Source of the DNA: Buttiauxella brennerae ATCC 51605
Lineage (GTDB): Bacteria > Pseudomonadota > Gammaproteobacteria > Enterobacterales > Enterobacteriaceae
Reading direction: 5' to 3'
DNA: 64,000 nt
Assembly (NCBI RefSeq): GCF_001654925.1
Contig: NZ_LXER01000017.1
Location: forward strand, 1-64,000
Part shown: in pieces, positions 27,917-36,808 of the stretch
Layout: every line of letters starts with the position of its first letter
Numbering within the stretch: position 1 is the stretch's first letter
Position numbers and translations under genes: made by a program
The notes under the pieces: model-generated
The model's database searches: none
Told to the model about the DNA's origin: nothing
The model's input: the letters and a program-made list of their open reading frames with translations, nothing else

Positions 27917-28953
27917 AAATCGATGCTCGCTCCTGATTCTGCCGCGCGATAAATGGCCGCGACCAGTTGCTGAATAAGATAACCCTGCTCGGCATCCGCG
28001 ATGCTGATCGGTGCGCCAAGCACATGATCGACAAAGGCACGCATACTTTTGAAGTGGCGTTCAGTGTCTGCACTTTCACGCTGTGACAACGTCACTAATT
28101 TACCCGCTTCATCCTGATAGATGTGCGCCGGGAAGAGTGTTGCGCCTGCTTTTACGCCGCAGAACTCGACGTTCATCACCGAAATCGGTTCAATATTGAG
28201 GGCAAACGAGGTTTCCAGGCGCAGGATGCCCCCATTGCGAAACTCAATAGTGGCAAACAGCGCATCTTCAACGGTGTAGGTTTTCGGGTCCCACTCACCA
28301 AATTGTCCGCTATGTTTGAGCGTGCCGAGTTTCTGGAATGAATGAGCATAAACGCGCTTCACCGCTGGGAAACCCAGCACGTACATGGCCGCATCAAGCA
28401 TATGGATGCCGATATCAATTAACGGCCCGCCGCCCTGTAACTCCTTGTTGGTAAACACGCCCCAGCCCGGCACACCGCAACGGCGCAGTGCTTTTGCGGT
28501 GGTGACATATATTTCACCGAGCGTGCCAGCGACCACTTGTTCACGTAAAAACTGCGTGTCGCTGGCAAAACGGTGGTGGAAATCGTAGGCCAGCACTTTC
28601 CCGGTTTTGCGCGCGGCGTCACGCATTTCAGCAGCTTCTTCTGGCGTCATCGCTGGTGGTTTTTCACACATCACATGGCAGCCGTTTTCCAGCGCCTGCA
28701 TGACATGCTGATGGTGGAAACGGTTAGGTGTGCACACGCTAACGATATCCGGCTGGCACTGGCGATACATTTCATCCGTATTCGCGAAGGCACGTGCAAT
28801 TCCCAGACGGTTTGCGAGGGACTGCGCACGCTCAATATTGCTGTCGACGACAGCCACCAGTTCCAGTTCTCTTCGGGTCAGGTAATACGACGCATGTACG
28901 GTTTCTGCGACCTGGCCGCCACCGATAATCGCCACCCTGAGTTTTCGACTCAT
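27913..28953 (-). CDS. ycjS: D-glucoside 3-dehydrogenase
   Basis: 346 residues (E. coli 351), Gfo/Idh/MocA family. The Rossmann signature is RVAIIGGGQVAE at the N terminus, the EKP motif (CEKPPAMTPEEA) is at about residue 95, and the catalytic His-containing GGGPLIDIGIHMLDAAMYVLG lies further on. In E. coli YcjS oxidises D-glucosides at C3 with NAD, part of guloside-to-glucoside conversion with YcjR and YcjQ. Start at 28953 matches the family; the reading frame continues 62 codons upstream into ycjR but with no plausible start. It overlaps ycjT by four bases. Confidence 0.95.
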   Translation of the reverse strand: MSRKLRVAIIGGGQVAETVHASYYLTRRELELVAVVDSNIERAQSLANRLGIARAFANTDEMYRQCQPDIVSVCTPNRFHHQHVMQALENGCHVMCEKPPAMTPEEAAEMRDAARKTGKVLAYDFHHRFASDTQFLREQVVAGTLGEIYVTTAKALRRCGVPGWGVFTNKELQGGGPLIDIGIHMLDAAMYVLGFPAVKRVYAHSFQKLGTLKHSGQFGEWDPKTYTVEDALFATIEFRNGGILRLETSFALNIEPISVMNVEFCGVKAGATLFPAHIYQDEAGKLVTLSQRESADTERHFKSMRAFVDHVLGAPISIADAEQGYLIQQLVAAIYRAAESGASIDL

Positions 28954-28966
28954 CTCACGTTGCCTC

Positions 28967-29755
28967 TTAGCAGGTACGCAAAAATTGCAGCGATTGCTGA
29001 TATGCCGCCGCCGGATCTTCCGCACGAATGCGGCCTTCATAGACGATGTATCCGTCATAGCCATCGGCGCGAAGCTGCTCGAAGTGTTTTTTGAAATCGA
29101 TGCTGCCGCTTCCAGGCTGGTAGCGGTGGTTGTCGGCAATATGCACGTGGCCTAGCAAATCACGGTTTTTATGGAACGCCTGGCTGATATCGTCTTCTTC
29201 AATATTCATGTGATAGAAGTCGCCGATGATTTGCGTATGTTTGAGTTGGTTTTCTTCGATATAAGAGCGTGCATCCGCCAGGGTGTTGATCATATGATCC
29301 TGATAACGGTTGAGCGGTTCGAGGTAGACTTTTGTGCCGGTACGGGCGGCAACTTCATCCAGATAACTCAGAGAATCACTCACGGCTTTACGGTCACCCG
29401 CCTGGCTGCGCGGTGAGTTCATCGGCGGCAAACGATAGGTAAACATGCCCCACGCTGCAGGAACCACAATCCCTTTGCCGCCCACTTCTGCCAGCGCTTC
29501 CAGAATGCGGGTGATTTGTTGCAGTCCGTTAAGGCGGCGTTCTTCAATAAAATCGCCAATCCAGCCATCGTAGCCGCCGCAAGCCGTAGTCACGGGTAGC
29601 CCGGTTTCAGCAATTGCCGCTTTTACTGCCTGTACGTTTTCGACTAATAATTTGCCGTCGATTTCAAAGCCGTCAAAGCCCATTGCTTTAACATATTTAA
29701 ACTTTTCCAGAATATCTGCCGGGAAAAACGCCTGATTTTGAGTACCGATTTTCAT
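28967..29755 (-). CDS. ycjR: 3-dehydro-D-guloside 4-epimerase
   Basis: 262 residues, xylose-isomerase-like TIM barrel with a divalent metal. Metal ligands are suggested by YLEPLNRYQ (Glu), IGDFYHMN (Asp and His), HVHIADN (His) and the C-terminal YEGRIRAEDP (Glu). The E. coli enzyme inverts C4 of 3-keto-gulosides, between the YcjQ and YcjS oxidoreduction steps. It lies 13 bp upstream of ycjS and 18 bp downstream of ycjQ. Confidence 0.94.
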   Translation of the reverse strand: MKIGTQNQAFFPADILEKFKYVKAMGFDGFEIDGKLLVENVQAVKAAIAETGLPVTTACGGYDGWIGDFIEERRLNGLQQITRILEALAEVGGKGIVVPAAWGMFTYRLPPMNSPRSQAGDRKAVSDSLSYLDEVAARTGTKVYLEPLNRYQDHMINTLADARSYIEENQLKHTQIIGDFYHMNIEEDDISQAFHKNRDLLGHVHIADNHRYQPGSGSIDFKKHFEQLRADGYDGYIVYEGRIRAEDPAAAYQQSLQFLRTC

Positions 29756-29773
29756 GTTTTAAATCCTTTTAAG

Positions 29774-30823
29774 TTAGAATGTGACGCCCATCTTGATGCT
29801 CAAGTCTGGGTTCTGATCGACGTATTTCATGTAGCTTTCGGCGCTGTCGTGGAACGTGACAACCGGGTCAATCAGGTCTTCGCAGTTCAGATAGCCATTC
29901 ATCAGCAGTTCCCAGCAGGTTTCTTCGATGCGCTTGCGGTCCCAGCGCGGGTAGTCCGGGTTTGGCTCGCTGCTGCCGCGTGAGAAGACGATTTTAGCGT
30001 TGTTGAAATGCGCTTCGCGCCCGAGGTTGAAATCGTGGAAGGGTTTGGCGAATGCGACGTAAGAGATGGTGCCGCCGTAGGCGATGCCGCGCAGAGCACC
30101 TTGCAGCGCCTGGTCGTTACCGCTGGTTTCGATAATCACGTCCGCGCCCAGTTTGTTGGTAATTTTCTTGATTTCAAGTCCGACGTCGGTACCAATCGGG
30201 TTGAGGCAGAAATCCGCACCGTGGCGTTTGGCGATTTCGCAGCGATGCGCAATAGGATCAACCCCAATCACCACCGATGCGCCCGCTTTCTTCGCCAGTT
30301 GGACAGCAATCTGGCCGATAGCGCCAAGGCCCACCACCACGACAAAATCACCGACACGCACGTTTCCGTCACGCACGCCGCTCATGGCGAACTGCGCCGG
30401 GTCGTAGCAGACGGCATTTTTCCAGCTCGAACCGGCAGGCATCTTGCGCAATTTGTAGTTGTTGACCCCATTCGCAATCACCGTTTCCTGCAACGGGCCA
30501 TAAGTGCAAACCTGGTCGCCGATCTGGTATTCGCTAACCTCAGCGCCCTGCTCGATAATTTCTCCTACGACCATATTGCCGAGCTGAAATTTACCAAACT
30601 CAATGCCGCGAGCCGCCCCTTCAGCGCGTGGGACAAACAGGTTCCACTCGCTGTTGAATTCCTCATCAATGAACGGGCTGGCACCGCGAAAATCCACCAC
30701 TTCGGTGCCGTGTTTAGGTGCGCCAAACGCGACTTTGATTTTGACTTCGTGCGCCTGTAACGGGCGGTCTTCATACTCTACTAACTGGGCTAAGCGCGGG
30801 GCGCTTGCGATTAACTTTTTCAT
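29774..30823 (-). CDS. ycjQ: D-guloside 3-dehydrogenase
   Basis: 349 residues, medium-chain zinc-type dehydrogenase. The GroES-like half contains FGAPKHGTEVVDF, and the Rossmann half has FVVVVGLGAIGQIAVQLAKKAG with VVIGVDPIAHR as the NAD-specificity strand. The E. coli homologue interconverts D-gulosides and 3-keto-gulosides using NAD and works with YcjR and YcjS. It is followed by the ycjR gene and separated from ycjP upstream by 78 bp holding a REP-like hairpin. Confidence 0.94.
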   Translation of the reverse strand: MKKLIASAPRLAQLVEYEDRPLQAHEVKIKVAFGAPKHGTEVVDFRGASPFIDEEFNSEWNLFVPRAEGAARGIEFGKFQLGNMVVGEIIEQGAEVSEYQIGDQVCTYGPLQETVIANGVNNYKLRKMPAGSSWKNAVCYDPAQFAMSGVRDGNVRVGDFVVVVGLGAIGQIAVQLAKKAGASVVIGVDPIAHRCEIAKRHGADFCLNPIGTDVGLEIKKITNKLGADVIIETSGNDQALQGALRGIAYGGTISYVAFAKPFHDFNLGREAHFNNAKIVFSRGSSEPNPDYPRWDRKRIEETCWELLMNGYLNCEDLIDPVVTFHDSAESYMKYVDQNPDLSIKMGVTF

Positions 30824-30850
30824 TGCTCAACTCCGATATTTAAATTTTTT

Positions 30851-30875
30851 GGTGGATGGCGCTGCCTTATCCACC
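30851..30875. repeat. REP-like palindrome between ycjP and ycjQ
   Basis: GGTGGAT / ATCCACC arms with an 11-base centre containing GGCGCTGCC. It has the form of enterobacterial intergenic palindromes and probably protects mRNA ends in this otherwise tightly packed operon. Confidence 0.6.
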
Positions 30876-30901
30876 CTACAAATACATTTCACGACAACGG
30901 T

Positions 30902-31747
30902 TTAACCTTTCACGCCGCCTGCAGTCAGGCCGCTTTTGATAAACCGTTCCGATAACGCATACATCACCACCACCCGTAATGCGGTCACTAATGAGGCCGC
31001 CATCATTCTTCCCCATACATAATCAGGCGTGCTGAACAACGTGCTCAGGCCAACTGGCAATGTGAAGTTTTCAGAACTCGAGAGGAAAATAGAGGCAAAC
31101 AGATAGTCGTTCCACGCCACCATAAAGCAGTAGACAAACACCGAAACCAGGCCGGATATCGCCAGTGGCACCGTGATGTAAAAGATGATTTGCAGGCGGT
31201 TTAAGCCGTCCATCATGGCCGCTTCTTCTATTTCGTCCGGAATAGTGTCGAAGTAGCTTTTCAACATAAACACGGCGGTTGGCAGCGTTTGCGTCACCAT
31301 GGTGATGATCAACGCCAGTTCGGTGTCATAAATTCCCAGGGCGGTGATGATTTTGAATAGCGGCACCACCAGCAAAATTCCCGAAAACATATACACCGCA
31401 TAGAAACTGGCATTGATGGTCATACGCCCTTTAAAGCGCAGTTTGGAAAGCGCATAGGCGCCAAGAATGCCAATCAGCACCGCAATGGCGGAGGACGTTA
31501 ACGACACCACCAGGCTGTTTTTGAAATAGGTCAAAAACGGGAAAATGAGCGGATTAAAAATGTCGATGTAATGCTGCAGCGTCCACTCCTGCGGGAAGAT
31601 GGTCGGATGCAGTGAAATCGCTTCCTGCGAGCTTTTGAACGACGTCATCAACATGACAAAGAACGGGAACAGTGTGACCAGCAGGAACACAGCCAGTCCG
31701 ATATAAAAGCCCACGCGCCCGAGCAGTTTGCGGTTATTAGCAGTCAT
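30902..31747 (-). CDS. ycjP: Sugar ABC transporter permease YcjP
   Basis: 281 residues, MalG-like inner-membrane permease with six predicted helices. The EAA loop that docks the ATPase is DEIEEAAMMDGLNRLQIIFYI. It overlaps the ycjO stop by four bases. With YcjO, YcjN and YcjV it forms a complete importer for the cluster's glucoside. Confidence 0.95.
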   Translation of the reverse strand: MTANNRKLLGRVGFYIGLAVFLLVTLFPFFVMLMTSFKSSQEAISLHPTIFPQEWTLQHYIDIFNPLIFPFLTYFKNSLVVSLTSSAIAVLIGILGAYALSKLRFKGRMTINASFYAVYMFSGILLVVPLFKIITALGIYDTELALIITMVTQTLPTAVFMLKSYFDTIPDEIEEAAMMDGLNRLQIIFYITVPLAISGLVSVFVYCFMVAWNDYLFASIFLSSSENFTLPVGLSTLFSTPDYVWGRMMAASLVTALRVVVMYALSERFIKSGLTAGGVKG

Positions 31748-32616
31748 TTAAGGTTTACCCGTTTTCTGGTCAGCAAGATGACGGCGAAGATGATGACGAA
31801 CAGCACCACAGAAATCGCAGCCGCCTTTCCTAAGTCATTAAAGGCAAAGGCCGTTTTATAGAGATAGACACCAAGGATGTTCACTTTGGTGGTCAACAAC
31901 CAGACATCGGCGAACATATAGAACATCCAGATGGTGCGCAGCGTCACCACGGTTGCCAGTACCGGCATGATCGCCGGGAGGGTAACGATTTTGAATTTCT
32001 GCCAGCCGTTCGCGCCGTCCATTTCAGCGGCCTCGTACAGCGATTTGTCGATCGTTTGCAAAATCGCCAGGAAGGAAATAAACGCATACGGGAAGTAGCG
32101 CCAGATGGCGAACAACACCACCAGGAAGAAACTGCTGCCGGGGTTGTCGAACCACAATGGCGCTTCGTTAAACATGTGCAGCACATCTACGCCAAGATAG
32201 TTCACGATGCCGTAACCGCTGTTGAACATGTATTTCCACGCAAACACCAACGAGATAGATGGTGTGACGTAGGACAGAATTACCAGTGAGCGGGCCGTTT
32301 TACGCAACCGAAACTCGCGGTTAAAGAACAGCGCCACGCCAAGCCCTAACCCCGTACTACCAATGACAACCAGAGCGGTGTACCAGAACGTGGTCCATAA
32401 CGATTGCCAGAAAGCCGCATCCGTCAGGATATTGATGTAGTTTTCTAATCCGATAAACCGGGCATTAATGTTCGGATTCAACGGTAAACGCAGAAAACTT
32501 ATTTCGATGTTCGACAGCATCGGCCAGGCGACCAGACCACCCAGCAACAGCAAGCTGGGTGCGAGAAGCATCATGGCAAATGGCATATCAGAGCGGCCAG
32601 AAAACCACTTCTTCAT
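31744..32616 (-). CDS. ycjO: Sugar ABC transporter permease YcjO
   Basis: 290 residues (E. coli 293), MalF-like permease with six helices and the EAA loop KSLYEAAEMDGANGWQKFKI. The N-terminal helix is MMLLAPSLLLLGGLVAWPML. It forms a heterodimer with YcjP. The gene follows ycjN by 18 bp. Confidence 0.95.
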   Translation of the reverse strand: MKKWFSGRSDMPFAMMLLAPSLLLLGGLVAWPMLSNIEISFLRLPLNPNINARFIGLENYINILTDAAFWQSLWTTFWYTALVVIGSTGLGLGVALFFNREFRLRKTARSLVILSYVTPSISLVFAWKYMFNSGYGIVNYLGVDVLHMFNEAPLWFDNPGSSFFLVVLFAIWRYFPYAFISFLAILQTIDKSLYEAAEMDGANGWQKFKIVTLPAIMPVLATVVTLRTIWMFYMFADVWLLTTKVNILGVYLYKTAFAFNDLGKAAAISVVLFVIIFAVILLTRKRVNLK

Positions 32617-32634
32617 AATGACTTATCCTGTGGT

Positions 32635-33927
32635 TCAGTGTTGTTTCATCAATTCAACGATGCGCTGCTGGCTTTTATCCAACGCCGGAGCTGTGGCCTG
32701 CTTGCCCACCGTCACCTGGTTAACCATCTCACTTAAAATGGCCGATCCGGTGATATCTCCCATGCGCGTAAAGTTCTTCTCACCGACGGAACCAAAAACT
32801 TGCACATGGGAGAATTGCGCGATCAGTTCGTATGGCAGAGAACCAAAGGCTTTGATCACTTCGTTATTTTTATAACTGTCGGTTTCCACTACGGCTTTGG
32901 TTACCGGCAGTGCCGCACCTGGCGACATCAACACCCAGTCAGCGGAGTTCTGTGCTTTTTCAAGGAAGGTGACGAATTTCTCAGCCGCTTCTGTTTCTTC
33001 TTTGCTCTGTCCGGAAGTAATGGTCAGCGAGGTCAACATGCCGTACACCGCCGGGGATTTTTCCGTTGGTACCACAAAGCCCAAATCCTGCGGTGAGCCG
33101 TCTTTATAGAATGCCGGGAGAATGTAGGTGGAATAGACGGCCATAGGCGCGGTGCCATTCATAAAGGCGTCTTTAATTTCCATTACATCGTTGGAACCCG
33201 GCATGGTGTATTGCGCCAGATCCCGGTAGTAATTGAGTGAAGCGAGCATTTCTGGGGAGTTAACCGTGACTTTCCCTGCGGCATCAAACACATTCGCCCC
33301 GTTGGAAAGCGCAAACTGTGAGAAGGTTTGTTCGGTCATTACGCTTTCAGCGGTAGGCAGCGCAATACCATATTTTTTATTCGCCGTATTGGTCATGCTG
33401 CGTGCGGCATTGAGCAATTCGGTCCAGTTTTTTGGCTCCGCAATCCCCGCTTTCGCCAGGGCTGATTTGCGATACCAGACACCCCCTAACCACGCGCTGA
33501 TTGGCACTCCAGTAAACGCCGCAGCATCTTCGGTGCGAACTACGCGCAGCACACCGTCATAGAAACTGTTTTCCCCAACACTTGCGATGACCATTTTCAC
33601 CGCGTCCCTGTCGATAAGCTGTTCTTTATCCATAACTTTGGCGTAGTCATGGCTCACTTCAATCACTTCAGGTAACGCGCCGGAGCGCGCAAGCGTAATG
33701 ACTTTGGTGTTGTAAGCGTCTTCTTCAACCGGGACTTGCTTGACAATGATGTGTGGATTTTCCTGGCTGAAACGCTCGATTAATTTGCTAATAACAGCCT
33801 GGCGTTCCTGCTCAACCGATGAATGCATAAATTCAATCGTGACCTGTTGAGAATCATCCTCTTTACACCCTGAGAGCAAAGCAGCGGCTATAAGTGCTGA
33901 TAACAGCACCGTTTTGGAAGTATTCAT
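32635..33927 (-). CDS. ycjN: Sugar-binding lipoprotein YcjN
   Basis: 430 residues, exactly the E. coli length. SBP family 1 protein of the YcjNOPV importer. The N terminus ends in the lipobox LLSGC (Cys21), so it should be an inner-membrane-anchored lipoprotein. Mature features include IEFMHSSVEQERQ, EVIEVSHDYAKV and YGIALPTAESVMTEQ, typical of maltose-type binders. It follows ycjM by 15 bp. Confidence 0.95.
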   Translation of the reverse strand: MNTSKTVLLSALIAAALLSGCKEDDSQQVTIEFMHSSVEQERQAVISKLIERFSQENPHIIVKQVPVEEDAYNTKVITLARSGALPEVIEVSHDYAKVMDKEQLIDRDAVKMVIASVGENSFYDGVLRVVRTEDAAAFTGVPISAWLGGVWYRKSALAKAGIAEPKNWTELLNAARSMTNTANKKYGIALPTAESVMTEQTFSQFALSNGANVFDAAGKVTVNSPEMLASLNYYRDLAQYTMPGSNDVMEIKDAFMNGTAPMAVYSTYILPAFYKDGSPQDLGFVVPTEKSPAVYGMLTSLTITSGQSKEETEAAEKFVTFLEKAQNSADWVLMSPGAALPVTKAVVETDSYKNNEVIKAFGSLPYELIAQFSHVQVFGSVGEKNFTRMGDITGSAILSEMVNQVTVGKQATAPALDKSQQRIVELMKQH

Positions 33928-33942
33928 TGTTATTCCCTTATA

Positions 33943-35628
33943 TTAATAGCTAAGCCATAACACCTGATAAGGTTGCATGTCGTAAGATTGCTTTCCGTTA
34001 ATTTTCAGGCCGGTAATTAAATCTTCAAAATCATTAGCTGGCAGAGTGTGGCGCTGAGGCTCGCGACTTAAATTAAATAGCGCCAGGACATTATTACCTT
34101 TTGCTGAACGACGTTTAATGACCAGTAGGCTGTTGTTTATACATTGCGTATCGAAAGAGCTATTAGGATGAAAAACATCCTGTTTTTTACGAACATTAAT
34201 CAGGTGCGATAATTTTTTATAGACCTGTTCGCGCAGTTCATTTTCACCTGATAATTGGCTTTCGATTTCATGAAGATCATATTTCTGGCGATTTATAGCC
34301 CGGTTGTAACCCAGGCGTTCAACACCCGCATAATCGTTACGCGAACCAAGAATACTTTGAATGTATATTGCCGGAACGCCGGGGAATGCCAGTAAAATAG
34401 CATGCGCCAGGATAAATCTCGCAAGACGCTCTTCGTCACTGCTATCTCGTCGATTTAACGCATCCATATAAGTCACATTAACTTCATACGGGCTACGTGT
34501 GCCGTCCGGATTACTCTTCCAGTTAACTAATGCGCCTTGCTCCTGCAACTCGTTCACCAGGTGCAGGATGTCTTCTTCAGGCAGAATTCCACGTAACGGG
34601 TTAAGACCGATGCCGTCGTGAGAAGCAAGGAAGTTAAACCAGGTGGTATTGTGGTTTTCAGCGGTTTCTAAAGACGCAGCCCATTGACTTAATACCTGAG
34701 CCGAACCGGTGTGTATCGCATGCAGTACCAACGGCGGCAGCGGGAACTGATACACCATGTGCGCTTCATCGTGACCATTTCCAAGATAAGAAATATTATC
34801 TTTGTGCGGGACATTCGTTTCGGTAATCAGCACAGTGCCTGGCGCGACTTCATCGACAACAGCGCGGAATAACTTAACGAGTTGATGCGTTTTTTCCAGG
34901 TGAATACAGCTGGTGCTGGGCGTTTTCCACATATACCCCACGGCATCCAGGCGAATATATTCTGCCCCTGATTGCAGGTAATGCAGCAAGACATCAACCA
35001 TTGCCAGCAGAACCTGCGGATTGGCAAAATTGAGGTCAATTTGGTCGTCGCTGAAGGTGGTCCAGATATGTTGTTTTGTGCCATCTGAAAGAGTAAATGG
35101 CGATAAAAGTGGCAATGCGCGAGGGCGTGTAACGGCTGACAAGTCAGTTTCTGGATCAACCGATATAAAGAAATTCTTAAACTCAGGTTTGCCCTGAAGA
35201 TATTGCTGAAACCAGCTGCTTTTCGCTGATATATGGTTGCAAACAAAATCAAACATCAGCTTTGTTGATTTATTTAACTTTGCAATATCGTCCCAGTCGC
35301 CGCATACAGGGTCAACCTGATGATAATCAATCACCGAAAAACCATCATCTGATGACCATGGATAAAATGGCAGAAGATGTATATGCGAGAAACTCTTACT
35401 TAGCCATTGGTTATAAAAATCGCCCAGCGTTTTTAAGGTTTTATCATTCTGGTGATGAAACTGATCGGCATAGGTAATGAGCACTACATCACTTTCATCC
35501 CAACCTTGCTTGCGGGTTTTCATACTGACATACCTGCCCTGCTCTACCCGCGAAATAAAAGCATCTGTAACTGGTTTATTTAACGTGTCGTCATAAATTG
35601 AAGACAGTAATTCTTTAATTTTCTGCAT
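33943..35628 (-). CDS. ycjM: Glucosylglycerate phosphorylase (GH13_18)
   Basis: 561 residues (E. coli 559). Sucrose-phosphorylase-type TIM barrel that cleaves glucosylglycerate with phosphate to alpha-glucose 1-phosphate and glycerate. Motifs: MLFDFVCNH, YIRLDAVGYMWK (nucleophile Asp), LITETNVPH (acid/base Glu) and LASHDGIGL. First gene of the ycj operon. The start at 35628 matches E. coli and has TGAGAA upstream; an ATG at 35643 overlaps the putative YcjW operator and has no ribosome site. Confidence 0.94.
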   Translation of the reverse strand: MQKIKELLSSIYDDTLNKPVTDAFISRVEQGRYVSMKTRKQGWDESDVVLITYADQFHHQNDKTLKTLGDFYNQWLSKSFSHIHLLPFYPWSSDDGFSVIDYHQVDPVCGDWDDIAKLNKSTKLMFDFVCNHISAKSSWFQQYLQGKPEFKNFFISVDPETDLSAVTRPRALPLLSPFTLSDGTKQHIWTTFSDDQIDLNFANPQVLLAMVDVLLHYLQSGAEYIRLDAVGYMWKTPSTSCIHLEKTHQLVKLFRAVVDEVAPGTVLITETNVPHKDNISYLGNGHDEAHMVYQFPLPPLVLHAIHTGSAQVLSQWAASLETAENHNTTWFNFLASHDGIGLNPLRGILPEEDILHLVNELQEQGALVNWKSNPDGTRSPYEVNVTYMDALNRRDSSDEERLARFILAHAILLAFPGVPAIYIQSILGSRNDYAGVERLGYNRAINRQKYDLHEIESQLSGENELREQVYKKLSHLINVRKKQDVFHPNSSFDTQCINNSLLVIKRRSAKGNNVLALFNLSREPQRHTLPANDFEDLITGLKINGKQSYDMQPYQVLWLSY

Positions 35629-35642
35629 TTTTAGTTTTCTCA

Positions 35643-35657
35643 TGGGAGCGGTACCAC
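35643..35657. promoter_or_regulatory. Putative YcjW operator in the ycjM leader
   Basis: TGGGAGCGGTACCAC, the reverse complement of the 15-mer at 25653-25667. It lies 15 bp upstream of the chosen ycjM start, a standard place for repression of the operon. Confidence 0.6.
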
Positions 35658-35777
35658 GAGAAGCGAGACTACTCCCGGTTTATATTTGTGTCAACGCAGA
35701 GGGAACTGAAGATTAATATTTGTGAGGTAACGCAAATTAAAATGAAACGCAGAGAATGGAAAGGTAGAGAGGGGATT

Positions 35778-35801
35778 GTTCCGCTCAAAATCGAGCGGAA
35801 C
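35778..35801 (-). terminator. Hairpin downstream of pspD
   Basis: Perfect 9-bp arms GTTCCGCTC / GAGCGGAAC with a six-base loop, 17 bases beyond the pspD stop. No strong T-run follows on the minus strand, so read-through toward ycjM is possible. Confidence 0.6.
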
Positions 35802-35817
35802 AGGCATTCATGGAGAA

Positions 35818-36048
35818 TTACTTCACTGACGGGTTGGTGTAACGCGCTGAAACTTTGCGCAAAATTTTCGCCATCATGGGTTCAAGCACCAGCGCCAGCA
35901 GCATTTTCAGCGGGCGGCGGGCGACAGATTTTACAGCCCAACCCGCAACGCCCGCTGGGCCGTAACGCAGAGCCGTCAACAGAACCAGTTTGCCGACGAT
36001 TTTCAGGCCCGGTTTGGCTTTTTGCGCCGTAGTGCGAAATGTCGCCAT
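35818..36048 (-). CDS. pspD: Phage shock protein D
   Basis: 76 residues (E. coli 73). Small inner-membrane-associated protein with the conserved block [20 protein letters not shown] and [13 protein letters not shown]. Its role in the Psp response is auxiliary. It is the last gene of the operon; no pspE follows before ycjM, unlike K-12. A 113-bp gap with two hairpins separates it from pspC. Confidence 0.93.
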   Translation of the reverse strand: MATFRTTAQKAKPGLKIVGKLVLLTALRYGPAGVAGWAVKSVARRPLKMLLALVLEPMMAKILRKVSARYTNPSVK

Positions 36049-36085
36049 GGAATTGAGTCTCCGAATGATGGAATAGTCAGTGAAT

Positions 36086-36160
36086 GAGTCAGGTCGCCCT
36101 CAGGAGAGGGCGAAATCAACCCAGGCCAGTCCCCTCTCCCCAAGGAGAGGGTTAGGGAGG
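36086..36160. repeat. Paired hairpins in the pspC-pspD gap
   Basis: One stem reads CGCCCTC / GAGGGCG at 36095-36113, and a second CCCTCTCC / GGAGAGGG follows. They resemble dispersed enteric intergenic palindromes and may attenuate pspD expression. Confidence 0.45.
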
Positions 36161-36161
36161 T

Positions 36162-36521
36162 CTAAAGCTGACGAAAACGGCTACGTAACGAGAAAGTATC
36201 AGAGGTTATGTAGCGCTCCATCGAGCGTAGCCGCTGCTCACCGGCCGCCAATTCCGCATCGACCTCATCAAGCAGGTCACGACTGGTAGGTTGTGGTTTT
36301 CCCTGTTCGGCACCCGCAGGCATCGGATCAAGGATAAATGTCAGTGCGATGTAGGCCACCATCACAAAGAAAAACAGGCCAAAAATCATGGCTAAAACGG
36401 TAATCAGGCGAACCAGTTTTACCGGGACATCAAGGTATTGTGCGATACCTGCACACACCCCTTTCACCATTCCCTTTTCTGGGATACGCCACAATTTACG
36501 ACCGGAAAATGAATTCACCAT
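36162..36521 (-). CDS. pspC: Phage shock protein C
   Basis: 119 residues. Inner-membrane sensor of the Psp system; the N-terminal PspC domain (LWRIPEKGMVKGVCAGIAQYLDV) precedes one hydrophobic helix (LITVLAMIFGLFFFVMVAYIALTF). With PspB it recruits PspA from PspF under envelope stress. Its ATG shares one base with the pspB stop (TAATG). Confidence 0.96.
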   Translation of the reverse strand: MVNSFSGRKLWRIPEKGMVKGVCAGIAQYLDVPVKLVRLITVLAMIFGLFFFVMVAYIALTFILDPMPAGAEQGKPQPTSRDLLDEVDAELAAGEQRLRSMERYITSDTFSLRSRFRQL

Positions 36522-36748
36522 TATTTGTCTCTCCAGTTCGGGTGTTCTGCATCAAGGATCTGCTCCAGCGCCTGAATGCGTTCGCGCATACGGCGTGCAT
36601 CGTCAGTCAACTGTGCCAGCCGCTGTTGCTCGCCCTGCGAAAGCTGACCGCCATTCGCAGCTTGATTGTTGTAATGCAACCACAGCCAGATCGGGGCGAC
36701 AAACAACACAAAAATGGTTAACGGAATGGCAATGAAAAGCGCGCTCAT
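36521..36748 (-). CDS. pspB: Phage shock protein B
   Basis: 75 residues. A single N-terminal membrane helix (FIAIPLTIFVLFVAPIWLWL) is followed by a cytoplasmic coiled coil ([30 protein letters not shown]). It works with PspC as positive regulator of the response. Stop overlaps the pspC start by one base. Confidence 0.96.
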   Translation of the reverse strand: MSALFIAIPLTIFVLFVAPIWLWLHYNNQAANGGQLSQGEQQRLAQLTDDARRMRERIQALEQILDAEHPNWRDK

Positions 36749-36808
36749 GTGTACTCCTTACAAGTCAGGCTAACTGCGGTGTGCCACGCACCACCGCAGT
36801 TAAATTAA

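Noticed and set aside
30008..30760. 250-codon frame antisense to ycjQ
   Set aside because: Shadow of a high-GC third-position gene; composition is unlike a protein.
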